The notes: generated from the sequence alone by a model not told the origin. Positions 44,363 through 56,110 are shown, counted from the first letter of the stretch. The stretch is 64,000 nt of DNA from Gonocerus acuteangulatus (GCA_946811695.1 OX328128.1:73654923-73718922), one strand, 5' to 3'. Translations and numbers: made by a program.

Positions 44363-44593
44363 CTAATTACGGCAAAAAAAATCTGTTAGTGCAATGGAGC
44401 GTACGATATTTTTGGTTAGTCCAACTTTAGCCAACACAATCAAACCGGTTGGTTTACCCACACGAAAACATGCCACGAATAATAACAATATGCCTTTGTG
44501 TAAACACGGCGTACCCAAAACTAATACAATACACTCTATAATGTTTTTCCCCGCTCTATTAAAAACATCAAATATTAAAAACTTGTTTCTCAT
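44363..44593 (-). pseudogene. Helitron helicase C-terminal relic
   Basis: The minus-strand frame reads VLVLGTPCLHKGILLLFVAC, then FRVGKPTGLIVLAKVGLTKN and IVRSIALTD. This aligns with the end of Helitron PIF1-like helicases (NPCFSHGQLYVACSRVGKP...TKNIVY). It differs in sequence from the Helitron at 6570, so a second Helitron family once sat here. No CTAG terminus with hairpin could be placed with confidence. Confidence 0.65.
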
Positions 44594-44599
44594 TTAATT

Positions 44600-46470
44600 T
44601 TTTTTATTAACTTCTATAAACAGTGATTTTTGAAAAAATGTTCACAAAAGCAACCTTAAAAGTTACTTTCCTTCGGAGTGACCAAAAACTCCAAATATTA
44701 TCTTAGGGTGTCGAATTATAATTGTAAATCACCAAGAGAGGGGGAGATAACAAAGCTATCCACTAATTCATTTCTTGTCGTAGGTTTTTGAGGGAAAACC
44801 GTCCGAATGCTTGAATTATTCACGGTTTTGGCGGGTAAACGCTGATAATTTGGCGCGAAATGTAAATCGCCCCTCTAGCGTCGTTAGGCAGAAAAAACAA
44901 AATTATCTCCGCCTACAGTCGAGTCAATTATGATGATTTCCATTCCGTTCGACCAGAAATAAGAAAAGTCCGACACACAGGAACTGCGTCATCTAAGCGC
45001 ATTTCCATGTTCATATTCCTAGAATTATTGAAAACTTGAACTAGTAACAATTAATTTTTTTTTTTTTTTTTTAACCTCTTGGTATTTCTATAAAATCTCA
45101 CTCGAGTTTTCTTTTTTTAAAAAAAACATTAGAATGTTTTAGATGAAATAGCCAAGATACACATACATTTGCTTGAATCTAGGTTAACGTTGATAGTAGT
45201 TCTCTTCATCCCACTTGGCTTCTCCTTCTTCTTAACAAATGCTTTAAGGACAAAAAATAAATAACAGAAACTTTACCTAAATAGTTTCGAAGAACAAACA
45301 ACAATCTGAATGACACAGAGACATTTACAGGAACGAAACCTATCGCAGCCTAACAGTTATCGAGGTTTTAACACCTTGACTGCGGCTTGACTCCACATGT
45401 GCGTCATAGTGGGTACCTGGCAAGCTGGGAGAAAAAGTTTTTGGGATCGGCTAACAAACCTCCAGGCTGGTTTATTCGTTCCTCCGTCGTCTCAGGGAGT
45501 GTTTCGAGTGACTTATTCTGGAATCGTTCCGGGCACAGATCTTTCTGTGAATTTTTGGAGGAGTTCCTTCATTACATGTGCATCAAGGTAAAAAAAAAAA
45601 AAAACATGTTTCTGAAGGAAATTATCTAGAATTTCCAATGGATAAGTTATTCTTTCACATTAACAAAAAAAAAAAAAAAAATGAAATCATAAACTGCCCT
45701 CCCGCAGTCAGCGTGTTAAGAACTCATGTGAACATTTCAAATGTTATAATGTCTGTTAATATTTTTTCTTTCAAATACTTCATAAATTTCAAACTTAACC
45801 AAAATATATATAACATAGTTTACCTGAATGTCAAATGTCTGGAACAATTTTCAACTCAATCCTACGTTTATGGACTGACCGAACATGTATGAATATATAT
45901 ATATACAAATTTATATAGAAAGGGATCAACAATCGTTTCATGGTATTTCATTAAATGGAAGTCAAAGAAGGCATACATGTGTCGTTTTAGAAACAGGAAT
46001 TTGTGTTTCTTCTAAGAAAATAAATGTTTCTACAAAGGCACAAGCGGCTGGAACGCCTTTATTTAGCCAGTCTAGTTCGAACATTCACCGCGAGTGTATT
46101 GCAAGTTTTAGAACTACCATATATATGTACCATTTATAATATTGCATATTTATGTAAAATTTAGGTACCAAATAAATAAAAAAATATTTAATTAATTAAC
46201 TAAATCACATAGGTATGCAATATAAAAAAATAGTTGAATGTTTATAAATAGTCTGTAATTATCTTTTTTTTTTTTTACAAAGATTACATATTATTATTAT
46301 ATGTAATCATTATTATATTATAATTATTATTATATATCATATATATATCCTCAAATAATAAGGTTTTCCAAATAGATAAGTGACCGCTTCTAACTGAATT
46401 CTCTAATCCGTTTTTTTCTCTGATCCGACTGTACCCTGGTCCCGAAGACGCCGGATTAGGAAGAGTGTAC
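44600..46470. other. No gene recognised
   Basis: A GCGC-family end fragment (AAGTCCGACACACAGGAACT ... TAAGCGCATTTCC) lies at 44967-45008. Open frames at 45387-45629, 45578-45892 and 45885-46139 have no known domain, and the second is driven by A runs. Confidence 0.4.
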
Positions 46471-46594
46471 TATATACAGGGTGTTTCAGGGTTAACTGGC
46501 CAAACTGAAAATATGAACTAAGGACCTCAAAACAAGAAAAACATTTTCCTTCCCCCCCCCCCAAAGATTTTAAATAACCCAAAGATTTTCATTG

Positions 46595-47060
46595 TTATGA
46601 ATTATTTACGTTATGAGAAAAGTTTCTAACGGGCTTTCGAAGAGTAATGTTTTTGTAGGGGTTTTTGCAATGGTAATGATAAAGCTGATCGTCCTGAATA
46701 TTCCAGGCGATTTCCGAATAGTTGCTTACCAAATAATCTTTCTTTAGCATTGCGTGGGGGTTTTCTTGCGAACAGAAGTGATTATTTTTCTGATTGTTTC
46801 CTGAAATTTGTGGATTGCGCTTAACTTGATTTAAGTACCTACCAATATGAAAAATGTATTTTTTGCCAAAAATCGTGCGGTAATACATGTTGTACCCGTT
46901 GATAATAATATGGGTGAAGTCCACCTGCAATGAGAGTTCTCCTTACTGTAGTTGGCATAATATTTAATTCTTGCTCTTCCAACAACTGCCAGATGGATTT
47001 CATCTAAATATTAGATTATTTATAATTTCTTAAAGGGGAAAGAATATCTTCAGCACATGT
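46595..47060 (-). pseudogene. Tc1/mariner-like transposase, middle part, relic
   Basis: The clearest stretch (minus, about 46950 to 46850) reads LIAGGLHPYYYQRVQHVLPH followed by DFWQKIHFSYW and a stop. This is the linker before the DDE core of IS630/Tc1/mariner-type transposases ('L.PYH.QRVQ.L...D...R..FC.W'). After a frameshift, QENPHAMLKKDY appears, matching the ENPH word that precedes the second catalytic strand in this group. The catalytic triad cannot be traced, so it is inactive. Confidence 0.7.
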
Positions 47061-47255
47061 TATTATAGTAAATGTACCAGTTTATCTAAAGCGGCCCCTA
47101 CACGGTCAGTAATAATGACATTATCAGTAATGTCATTAATATTCAAACTCTCGTCATTCCATATCATCATTACAATGTACCTTACACCGTCATTCCACGG
47201 ATCATTTTTAATGTCATTACACTGTGATCTCCATGACAGAAGCGTTTTGTTAATA

Positions 47256-47480
47256 ATGGATCCTCGCAAAGTCGCCTGTGTAGCTATAATTGCAGCAATA
47301 GCCACAAAAAAACGTGTGAATCGTTCAAGGTGGATGAAGGAGTGCCGGAAAAAACGGGAACAGTATTCTCTTTGTTGTTGACTGAAATTCGAGACTCTGA
47401 TCCAGATGATTACAAAAACTATTTCCGTATGAATGATGCTACGTTTAAAACCCAACTCAATCAAGTTACACCTTTATATC
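47256..47480 (+). pseudogene. Harbinger transposase N-terminal fragment, frameshifted
   Basis: ATG 47256 opens MDPRKVACVAIIAAIATKK, then RWMKECRKKREQYS. After a frameshift near 47370 the text continues LLTEIRDSDPDDYKNYFRMN and DATFKTQL. This is the W.K.W...R..Y....L..E....D...Y.N..RM....F..L pattern of Harbinger transposases, as in 8533-8883 but from a different family. It ends before the DDE domain where foreign sequence starts (about 47490). Confidence 0.75.
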
Positions 47481-47489
47481 TTTTTAAGA

Positions 47490-47595
47490 CTAAATTAATA
47501 TAAAAATTTTAACCACATTAAGACCAACCAAGTTTCATTTTTTAATTTCAAAAATTGTGGAAAAAAAGTGGGGTGTCAATCAAGTTTTGAACACC

Positions 47596-47649
<54 letters not shown>
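47490..47649. repeat. Insertion fragment ending in ACACCCTG plus (TA)n
   Basis: GTGGGGTGTCAATCAAGTTT, GAACACCCTG and then a 25-unit TA tract (47599-47649) interrupt the Harbinger. The CACCCTG end resembles the CAGGGTG termini of other elements here. Confidence 0.6.
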
Positions 47650-47653
<4 letters not shown>

Positions 47654-48014
47654 TTTAAAACTATTTCAAGTTCATTTAAACTATAATGTTACCAAGGTAG
47701 AGTCATACATTTCAATTCATCTTATTTTTTGCCCTTTCTACTCAATCTAGTTAATCACACCTTTACATCTGTTTCACCTAGTTACAGCTCGAGATAGACT
47801 GAGTAATGACGCATTAATGATGTAGCGCTCCCTACACCATCATTACTAATGACAGTATCCCCTCCATTTTCAGTAATGATGAAGCCGAGATCAGAAAATC
47901 CGGATCCACATCATTACTGTTCGTCATTCCAACTTTGTCCACCTTACACTATCATTATTACTGTCATTTCGATAAGGTAATGTCATTATTACTGACCGTG
48001 TAGGGTCCGCTTAA

Positions 48015-48190
48015 CACGTTGAAACTTGGAGCTAAAGACGATTTTTGGTAATCGTCTGTTCGAAAATCGCCTGGCATATTCACCATTAGTATAAATCAAA
48101 GGACTAATAATGAGTACTCTGCGAAGGTTTGTTACAAACTTTTCATATAACATCAATACTTTGTAACAATGAAACAATCTTTAGGTGTGA
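48015..48190 (-). pseudogene. Tc1/mariner-like transposase, N-terminal relic
   Basis: The minus-strand frame reads SPLIYTNGEYARRFSNRRLP followed by KIVFSSKFQRV. It resembles the helix-turn-helix start 'LIY....GN...A..Y..RFPNRR.P...TF' of IS630/Tc1/mariner-type transposases. It is the upstream half of the gene whose middle part lies at 46595-47060, split by the nested Harbinger. Confidence 0.6.
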
Positions 48191-49028
48191 GTATCTTCTA
48201 AACAAAGCGTTTGTAGACATACCTTCAGAGGAAATTTTTTTCTTGTTTTGAGGTCCTTAGTTCATATTTTCAGTTTGGCCAGTTAACCCTGAAACACCCT
48301 ATATATATATATACTTTATCTTAGAGTTGTCATTGTAGAAGGTATTATATCGAAAAATATCGAAACAAAATATATATATTTTTGTTATATTACGAACTTT
48401 GGACACTGGAAATAGGATCACGACGAATAAGCGCTGACATGACACAGCTTCAACGTGTAGGTTTTTTTTAATAGCTGCACTGGATTTTAGTGCATATACG
48501 GTTCCCCCCGTTTTGTAAGCGCGCAAAAATTCGAATAAGCAGTGGCTGTCTACTACCTATAGCAAGCAACCTTGAAGTACCACATAAATTATTCGAATAG
48601 GCCCTCCTAAAATATCTCTCAAGGTCTCTGAATAAGATTATTCAGGGAATGAATAAAACGTCCGATGTATTATACAGACAGGAGCCAACGGATCGGCCTA
48701 AACCGTGTGGGGCAGGTCCTTAAATCAAAACGCCGTTCAGACACGCCTCTGTATAATTATCAGGAAGGAAGATACAGGATGGATAGAGTCACGGAATCCC
48801 GTCACGGAATAGTGGGGCTATTTGCGGACAACAAACGGAATATATATTAAGACGTTAAGGCGCGTTTCCGCCTTGCTCGCAGGCAGAAAACGCTCATATA
48901 ACGGCATTGAGGAAGTGCTGATAAGGATACTATTAGTCACAAGAAAATGTTTAAAATGGTGAAACACAGTAATGTAAGCGCGCTTTAATGTTGTTTTTAG
49001 CGCAGATCTTCCCTCCCTCCATAGGGAA

Positions 49029-49066
49029 GTATCGCGCTTATGAGGTTGACCTCATAAGCGCGATAC
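49029..49066. repeat. 18-bp-arm perfect palindrome
   Basis: GTATCGCGCTTATGAGGT, TG, ACCTCATAAGCGCGATAC: fully symmetric about two bases, at an end of the GCGC-type repeat (TTTTTAGCGCAGATC, 48998). Confidence 0.95.
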
Positions 49067-49069
49067 GAA

Positions 49070-49169
49070 AGATTCACGTTTCAGAACCAATTTATCACGA
49101 AAATAAGGGTAGTTCCCCTATGGGTCCTCTATCACCCCTCACAATATGACTAGACATTTACGGGACACC

Positions 49170-49172
<3 letters not shown>
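49070..49172 (-). mobile_element. CAGGGTGTCCC-ended repeat, copy 1
   Basis: The minus strand reads CAGGGTGTCCCGTAAATGTC, TAGTCATATTGTGAGGGGTG and a diverging body. The same end recurs at 63531 on plus. Both abut (TA)n at the outer edge. Confidence 0.75.
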
Positions 49173-49222
<50 letters not shown>

Positions 49223-49243
49223 TATAAATATATATACATATAA

Positions 49244-49283
<40 letters not shown>
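49173..49283. repeat. (TA)n microsatellite
   Basis: TA repeat with CA and AAA interruptions. Confidence 0.95.
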
Positions 49284-49286
<3 letters not shown>

Positions 49287-49677
49287 ACATTTGAACCACT
49301 AATATTTATCATTCATCATTATATATCAGTACTCATAAACGGGTTACCTCTCTGATCGGGTAGGCAGATAACAGGCTAACAATTCCACAGTTCCATGATT
49401 TTTCCGACCTTTTGTTCAAAAAGTTCTTCTCGATACAAAGTCGGGAGTAAATTATAAATAAAAGCAGAGACAATTCTGGAGCAAGAGCGAGTTGATATTA
49501 CAACTTTTTCATGAAGTTTTCCTAGAACTTCGCCGTCCTTTGGTCCTAACTTGGTAATGAAGCTTCGTAATTAATCTTCAAGTTCTGCCCTAAAGAACAG
49601 AATTTTGGTCACACCTCATTATCCAGAAAAGTTTTAAAGTTACACAGTTTCATTAAGATCCCTTTCTACACAAATAT
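49284..49677. other. No gene recognised
   Basis: CATTATCCAGAAAAGTTTTA ... TTACACAGTTTCATT near 49617-49652 resembles 51239-51272. Confidence 0.4.
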
Positions 49678-49742
<65 letters not shown>

Positions 49743-49762
49743 TATATATATATATATATATG

Positions 49763-49800
<38 letters not shown>

Positions 49801-49821
49801 CATACACATATATATATACAC

Positions 49822-49872
<51 letters not shown>

Positions 49873-49886
49873 TATTTATATATATG
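49678..49886. repeat. Compound (TG)n-(TA)n microsatellite, 209 bp
   Basis: The longest TA-type tract in the window, with CACACA, TATGTATG and AAATATA breaks. Confidence 0.95.
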
Positions 49887-50264
49887 AAGTATTTCCAGTG
49901 GTGTGGTTGGTTAATTCCAGAAGGTGAAACGAAATTCGTCTTCTCACAGAATTTCTTTGTTTTGGACTAGGCCTTTCAACACATAGGTGCTAACAACAAA
50001 ATACCAAATACCATAATATTAATAAATTAAAACTTTACTACTTTTAGCACTTTCCTCCGAAGGAAAGCAGCTATTGAGGTTTCACTCATGGCGGAAGAAA
50101 AATTTCTTAAAATCTCCATCGATTCTACCTAGTAGGCACCGAAAATGACCCCCGTTAAAATATATATATATTTTCTGTTAACACGATACCGGCCAGAGCT
50201 TTTGTTTTTTCTTCTCGAAACGTGGTATATTGCGTTCAATTAGCAAACGCTTGAACGAGTTCGT
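49887..50264. other. No gene recognised
   Basis: Mixed sequence, no domain. Confidence 0.35.
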
Positions 50265-50610
50265 TAACCACCAAAATTGGTCCACCGGGAGGGGGGGGGG
50301 GGTTTACCCCGTACCCAAAACACTAATTTGACCCTGCCAGCCGTAGTTTTTGTTATATTTCAACGAAACTCGGTATTCGTTATGTTGATCTAAAGAGAGA
50401 CATACGTTGTAAAAATAAACTAAACCGGTTTATTAGGAGGAGGGGTTACTCCGGACCCACATTACCAATTTGCCACTACCAGCCGTAAGTTTTGTTATAT
50501 TTCAACGAAACTCGGTATTCGTGGTGGTAATCAACAGAGAAAAATGGGTTGTAAAAATAAACTAAATCGGGTTATTTGGAGGGGGGGGGGGTTTACTCCG
50601 GACCTAAAGT
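50265..50610. repeat. Tandem repeat, ~2.4 x 142 bp, with G runs
   Basis: TTCAACGAAACTCGGTATTC recurs at 50359 and 50501. The blocks GGAGGGGGGGGGGGG, GGAGGAGGGGTTACTCCGG and GGAGGGGGGGGGGGTTTACT recur at about 142-bp spacing. Confidence 0.8.
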
Positions 50611-51289
50611 AGCGCCGCGAGGAGCGCTATCTCCCACTATGGGGATCCTGTTCCTGCGTCAGATCAAAAGACGGAAAATGAAGTTTTTTTGTATTTATTA
50701 AGTATTACAGTATCATATATTGACATAACTCTGGAAGCAAATTATTTACAAAATTAATAATTGAACAGTTTTCATAAGAAATGCAAATGAGCAGAACTAT
50801 TCACGTTTTTATTTTATTTATATAAGTTATTTACAGCAAATTATTCAGTAATGTAGTCTACACTACAAAAATTCTGAGGAAAGTGCTTAGTTACGCAGCT
50901 CCTGCGTGACGGACTTTTTAAAGTTTGTAGTCTATAATTCAAGATGTATAAACATAAGAGTGACAGTATATAATTGAAATTTGTTTCTATGTTTATTTTG
51001 ACAAACCCTTATGGTTAAACATTTTCAATTCTATAATGTCACCATTAAGTTTATACATTTTTAATTATACACTGTCAGCTTTAAAAAGTTCTAATGTATG
51101 AGTTTATTAATATTTTTACATGTTCTGTTTTAGCAACTTATGTTGTTATTTTGTTAGTACCAGTGTAGTAGTAGTGTGATGATGTCACATATGTGTTGAA
51201 AGGTGTATTGTAAAATAAAGAAAGAAATTTTGTGGGATTACATTATCTAGAAAAGTTGAGTTGTAAATTTACACAGATTCATTTATAAC
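50611..51289. other. No gene recognised
   Basis: A GCGC-family-like end (TACGCAGCTCCTGCGTGACG) at 50892; otherwise AT-rich. Confidence 0.4.
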
Positions 51290-51875
51290 CCATGCTACAC
51301 CTACTTTCTGCCTATGACTTTCCCCGTATCAAGATCTACCTGTATACCCAGTTATGTCAAAATCGGTCAAACGGTGTGAATTTGTTTAGATCTGTCTAGT
51401 AATTCGTGAAACCGCCAACAGAGGCCAGCACCACAGCTATTCATAAAACAGCCGACAGAGGCCAGCAGCATAGCCTGCGAGTAGATAGCTCTTATCAAAG
51501 AAAGGCCTCCTTAGTCAGAAAGTGACTGTTGATATAAAATTGAAATAAACTGCATTACATTATTATATAATGATGTAAGGCCATCAATGAGTTCGAATTA
51601 TTCTTATTATCAAGAACATCAACAAATAAACTTGAGACATTATTCAAAATGGCTGTCGATTAAAAATGGCCGTCAGAATATGAATGTTTCAGTGTAGCCA
51701 ATTTATCTTGAACAAAACTTTTGATCTTTTGACCAAATTTTAAAATTTGACTATTTTTACCTAGCCTAGCAGATTTCCCATATCGAGACCTACCTGTGTG
51801 CCAAGTTTGGTCAAAATCGGTCAAACGGTGTAGATTTGTATAAGGAACTAACAGCCAAACGGACAAACAGACCGA

Positions 51876-51927
<52 letters not shown>
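51290..51927 (-). mobile_element. Helitron-like repeat, partial copies of the 53540-54479 family
   Basis: CATGCTACACCTACTTTCTG at 51291 and two blocks of the type GTCAAAATCGGTCAAACGGTG (51357 and 51812) match the larger element downstream, ending GACACGTGATATATATAT at 51876. A 370-bp stretch between is not shared. Confidence 0.6.
51882..51927. repeat. (TA)n microsatellite
   Basis: Directly follows CACGTGA, as at the end of the 53540-54479 element. Confidence 0.95.
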
Positions 51928-51930
<3 letters not shown>

Positions 51931-53159
51931 ATCTAATCATACTATTATGAGCAATAATGTGCACACTAGTCCTAACGATTTTTTTTTATTTTTTTTTATT
52001 TATTTTTTTTTTTTTTTTATGGTATTATCTTTTACTTGATGTGATTATAAAAATGTCACATGGCTCAAGGCAAATTTTGTTCAGCCTACACCCAAATTTC
52101 TAATGGACCTAATTTTCTTCTTTTTAGAATGCATGTCTCATTATTTGGCCATGACATATGCCATGGAATGTAGTAAAAATAAATTTTAACGGGTTTCATT
52201 TGGAATATAGTACGTAGGATCGCTGATGACATGAAGAAACCTATCAAAACATCTTTCATAAGTGCAACCTCATAGGTAATTTGAAAAATCCTAATCATTA
52301 AGAAACCTCAATGATTTCCTTGGGGTTTAAAGTTTGAACATAACCTTTCAGTTTTGTAGCCTGGATCCCTAGCCATCCTCTCAGCCGGGGAGACTGATTT
52401 TGTATTCCATTCTCTTTGAAGTGGCTCTAGGCGGATTGGAGTGCTCACTTGAGACCGACCCAAAGCCTTCGTGAGTGGCTCTCTTAGGAACCTTATCCCT
52501 TGGTAACCATTCACTCTCTACATAACCTTACCTCTTCGAAACAATTCTCGCTCTATCTACCAAGCTAACCTTAATCCCTATGTAACAATTCTCTCTTTAC
52601 ATAATGTTATCCCGTACATACCACCTAAAATTGCAAAAGGATGCCTATTTGGTATTGATATCGGTTAGTGCAAGCAGATTTGTCTTACACTATCCGAAGA
52701 AAACAGAGAAATGTCTACTTTGTTATGCATCTCCTGCGTGATGGATATTTATACAATTTAAAGCATGAGTACAAATATGTCACTAGTTATAAAAAAAGTA
52801 ATTCAATAAAAATATTTTATAAGCCAAAGCCACAATATATAAAATTATTAAGAGTATTTTTTCTTTGACAAATTATTATCAGACGATATTTCTTCAAAAT
52901 TAAGGCATTTTCGAGTTTCAAAATTCAAGAGTAGTGCTTCTTCTCCGAAACCAAGATGAACACAGTTCAATCTAGCGGTGGCCACCAAGCGGATATCAAG
53001 AAGGATCATCAGCTTGAGGTATTTATTATTATTATTTTTATTTATATTTTGAATTATTATTAGAAGAGAAGACGACATGGCTCTGTATTTCTTACTCTCA
53101 TGATGGCAAATAAGTAGACACCAATTAGTAGACACTGCCAAATATATACTGGTAAACTG
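51928..53159. other. No gene recognised
   Basis: T-rich block at 51980-52018. Open frames at 52308-52514 (minus) and 52848-53141 (minus) without known domains. Confidence 0.4.
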
Positions 53160-53543
53160 TGGACAGTGTGCCAGTATGGACAGTTAGGCAGAATGCTAAG
53201 ATACTATTTTTCAATTAGATCTTCACAACACCATCCTCTAAATCCATACTTTTATATTAATGCTAGAAATAGCCTTACACAAAAATCTTTCCCTGCAAGA
53301 ACATACAAATTATTACAAGATCATAATGTAACAATACCTTCTTATATCTGCTCTCTTTGTAATATGAACTAGCCCGAAGATATCCATTTCCTGGCTGTTT
53401 GTCCAATCCTATCTGAGTTAAGGTTATATATCTTCCAGAAAAATATATTATCCCACAAGAAAGCAAAAGACCATTTGAACGTCGAGGACTTCTTAAAACT
53501 CTACTATTATGTTAAAGAGGCGATGGATTTTATATTTGACTAG
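53160..53543 (+). pseudogene. LINE ORF2 C-terminus (zinc-knuckle type), relic
   Basis: The frame reads ARTYKLLQDHNVTIPSYICS, then LCNMN and a stop at the place of a knuckle residue, then EDIHFLAVCPILSELR and FLKLYYYVKEAMDFIFD. 'C.LCN..E...HFL..CP.L...R' with the following helices is the end of I-type LINE proteins. The final stop codon TAG at 53541-53543 is the CTAG terminus of the neighbouring Helitron-like element, so the true end was cut off by that insertion. Confidence 0.75.
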
Positions 53544-54479
53544 CTGTTACCCGGCGTGCCATGCTACACCTGCTTTTTGCATATAGAAAAGCCTAAATAA
53601 ATTAAAAACCAAATAAGTATTATTGAAATATAATAACACGAATGTGTAACTGTTTCGAACCCGTGACCTCCCAACTGTGAGTCCTAGACGACTTTGACAT
53701 AACCTATAACACCCCCCCCCCCCCCGTATCAAGACATACATGTATGCCAAGTTTGGTAAAAATCGGTCTAATGGTGTGGATTTTTAATAATAAAAAAACA
53801 ATATACAGAAAACAGCTGCTAGACGTTTTTGACCTGGCCTATGACAATCCCCTGATCAAGACCAACCTGTGTGCCCAGTTTGATCACTATCTGTGTAACG
53901 GTGTGGATTTGTATAAGAGACAAACATACAGACAGACAGCTATAAGACGTTTTTGACTTAGCCTACTACAATCCCCAGATTAAGATCTACATGTGTACCG
54001 AGTTTAGTCAAAATCGGACGAACGGTAAGGATTTGTATAAGGGACAAACATACAGACAGGCAGCTGGTAGAAGTTTTTGACTTAGCCTACGACACTCCCA
54101 GATCAAGATCTACATGTGTACCGAGTTTAGTCAAAATCGGACGAACGGTGAGGATTTGTATAAGGGACAAACATACAGACAGACAGCTGGTAGAAGTTTT
54201 TGACTTAGCCTACGACACTCCTCAGATTAAGATCTACATGTGTACCGAGTTTAGTCAAAATCGGACGAACGGTGTGGAGACGGTACCGAGTTTGGATTTG
54301 TATAAGGCACAAACATACAGACAGACAGCTGGTAGATTTTTTTGACCTAGCCTAGGAGATTTCCTGTATCAAGACCTACCTGGGAGCCAAGTTTGGTCAA
54401 AATCGGTCAAACGGTGTGGATTTGTATAAGGAACAAACAAACAGAAAACAGACAGACACGTGATTTATATATATATAGA
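53540..54479 (-). mobile_element. Helitron-like non-autonomous element with internal tandem repeats
   Basis: On the minus strand it starts TCTATATATATAAATCACG after an A (54479) and ends GGGTAACAGCTAG before a T (53540), which fits Helitron insertion between A and T. No target duplication and no ORF. The centre is a tandem array (53700-54475). Related partial copies are at 51290-51927. Confidence 0.65.
53700..54475. repeat. Diverged tandem array, ~6 x 124 bp
   Basis: GGATTTGTATAAGG(G/A)ACAAAC recurs at about 53905, 54029, 54152, 54294 and 54418 with spacings of 124, 123, 142 and 124. Each unit contains GTCAAAATCGG and ACAGACAGACAGCTGGTAGA. One unit carries a 19-bp insertion. Confidence 0.85.
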
Positions 54480-54719
54480 TTAAGGAGGATCAATATTTGT
54501 TTTCCTTATTTATTTTTTCTATATTATTTCAAATCTATCATATCGTTTTGTTTTTTTTTATTTTAATGTATATAATATTATTTTGTGTCGCTTAGCTGAC
54601 AGATTGTATTTAAGCTTAAGTAAATATAAAGTAAATAGCTCAGGTACATATTATTTGTATCTCTATATAACAAAATTTACTTTACTACTTCTACCATCAT
54701 ACACCATAAGCCTACACTT

Positions 54720-55200
54720 TACATATTTGTTGCGGAATACAGAATATTAAAAAGCGCACTCGTTGAAGGTCGTGAAATATATACGGATGGCTCTAAGGAC
54801 ATCCATGGAGTTTGGGCTGCAGTACTTATCTCATAAGGATCCTGCATGTTCGCTCTTTCGGCGATCTGCAGTAACTATACAGCTGGGCTACTTGCTATTT
54901 ACAAGGTCCTGAATATCCATTCTCCAACATAACCCCATTGAACCATATTTACAGATTCTTAATCTGTTCCTCTTGCTTAAGGTGATCCGTATTCAACGCA
55001 TCCGATAATTGTTAATTTATTTAAAAGAATTTATGAATTATATTTGCAGGAACAATAGATGTCATTTGTATGGATTCGTTGACATTGCGGAGTAAATCGA
55101 AATGAACAATTTGACACCTTGGCAAGGAAAAGTTCGACCGCTGCATTCAATACACGTGTATCATGCGGGTCACGCGGAATTTTGTTGGCCAGTTTACGTA
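54720..55200 (+). pseudogene. LINE RNase H domain, relic
   Basis: The frames read EIYTDGSKDIHGVWAAVLIS (first RNase H strand with catalytic Asp), LSAICSNYTAGLLAIYKVL (the helix that normally holds the catalytic Glu in AEL.AI) and, further on, SFVWI, a stop, HCGVNRNEQFDTLARK (the 'WIPGHCGV.GNE.AD.LA' motif). It is an RNase H of I/Jockey-type LINEs with stops in each segment and the Glu replaced. It stands alone; no RT lies upstream. Confidence 0.75.
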
Positions 55201-55319
55201 CGCTGCGCTGCTTTCATATTTATCTTTGCCTCTTATCTTATTAGTCAGCTTATTCCTAATACAGGAGACTGGAGTATGTTTTACATCATATTCAATCTAG
55301 TGGTGAACTACTAGAATGA

Positions 55320-55949
55320 CAAGAAAAAGTCCCTAGGTGACGCGAGAATTCAGTTTTAAGAGAAAACCCGCGATTTTCTCAGTCTACCCAAGAGCCGGAC
55401 CAACATAACGAGCGCGTCACGTCAGGACGAGAACTACATGGGGAGAGCTGCTTTGTCAGCCCGCATCATTGCGGGAGAACGGTTAAGCACACCAGTATTC
55501 AATCACCAATCACTCCAACATTTTGAATTTTGCCATAACGTATCAATTTCCTACATTTTTCTCTTAGGGGTTAATTCATAATTTTATACTTGACGAAGCC
55601 CTTTCCTTAACCCATTTGGAACTGATAACCAATTTCGTGACACCAGGCAGGCATGCCCCGTGGCCTGATAGCTACTTTCCTGACAAGGCCATTTCTTCAG
55701 ACTGAAAGCCACCGCTGTGACAGTTTTTTGCTACATCTAATGGTAACTTTTTTAATCTCTAGTGACTTTAGTAACTGCTAGAGTTTATAAAAATCCAATT
55801 TGACCCTATTAAATTGAGGTTCCCTCTTCTTCCCGGTTCTATTGCCTAGTTCCGATCCCTCCGAAGGGAATTTATTTCTTTTTCACCAGTTGATGTTTGT
55901 ATAGAGATCATGTTCCGTAGATACATATACCAAAATATCTGACTTGGTA
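55320..55949. other. No gene recognised
   Basis: Probably further decayed LINE sequence after the RNase H relic, but I cannot identify a motif. Confidence 0.35.
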
Positions 55950-56110
55950 TAATTTATTTAAATTTTAACGTCCATTATTATTAATTACGAATTTTGGGAC
56001 GGGATATCTATAGGTTACCACCCGATTCAAGGCTGATGCCTTTTCTTTTTTCTAAAGAAAAGACACCACCCATTAGTGGGAATCGAACCCACGACCTTTG
56101 GCACAGAGAC
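55950..56110 (-). mobile_element. tRNA-derived SINE, family 1, 5'-truncated
   Basis: The minus-strand box B region GTGGGTTCGATTCCCACTAA, the CGGGTGGTAACCTATAGATA body and the AATTTTAACGTCC-type tail are present. The GGCCCGGTGGCC head is missing. Confidence 0.75.

Larger units (their letters stand above)
47090..48011 (+). mobile_element. PIF/Harbinger element nested in the Tc1/mariner-like element
   Basis: AGCGGCCCCTACACGGTCAG at 47090 mirrors CTGACCGTGTAGGGTCCGCT at 47992-48011. TAA flanks both ends (47087-47089 and 48012-48014), the 3-bp TWA duplication typical of PIF/Harbinger. Subterminal TAATGATGACATTA-type words repeat in both orientations. It contains a transposase N-terminus and a (TA)n insertion, and is a deletion derivative. 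Confidence 0.9.
46477..48301 (-). mobile_element. Tc1/mariner-superfamily transposon, interrupted
   Basis: CAGGGTGTTTCAGGGTTAAC at 46477 mirrors GTTAACCCTGAAACACCCT at 48282-48300. The inverted repeats run on for about 65 bp (GGCCAAACTGAAAATATGAA, CTAAGGACCTCAAAACAAGA). TA dinucleotides flank both ends. Minus-strand transposase fragments lie at either side of a Harbinger insertion (47090-48011). Subtracting that insertion leaves about 0.9 kb, less than a full mariner. Confidence 0.85.

Noticed and set aside
47063..47464. 133-codon minus-strand frame
   Set aside because: It is antisense to the Harbinger transposase fragment (47256-47480), which has the real homology.
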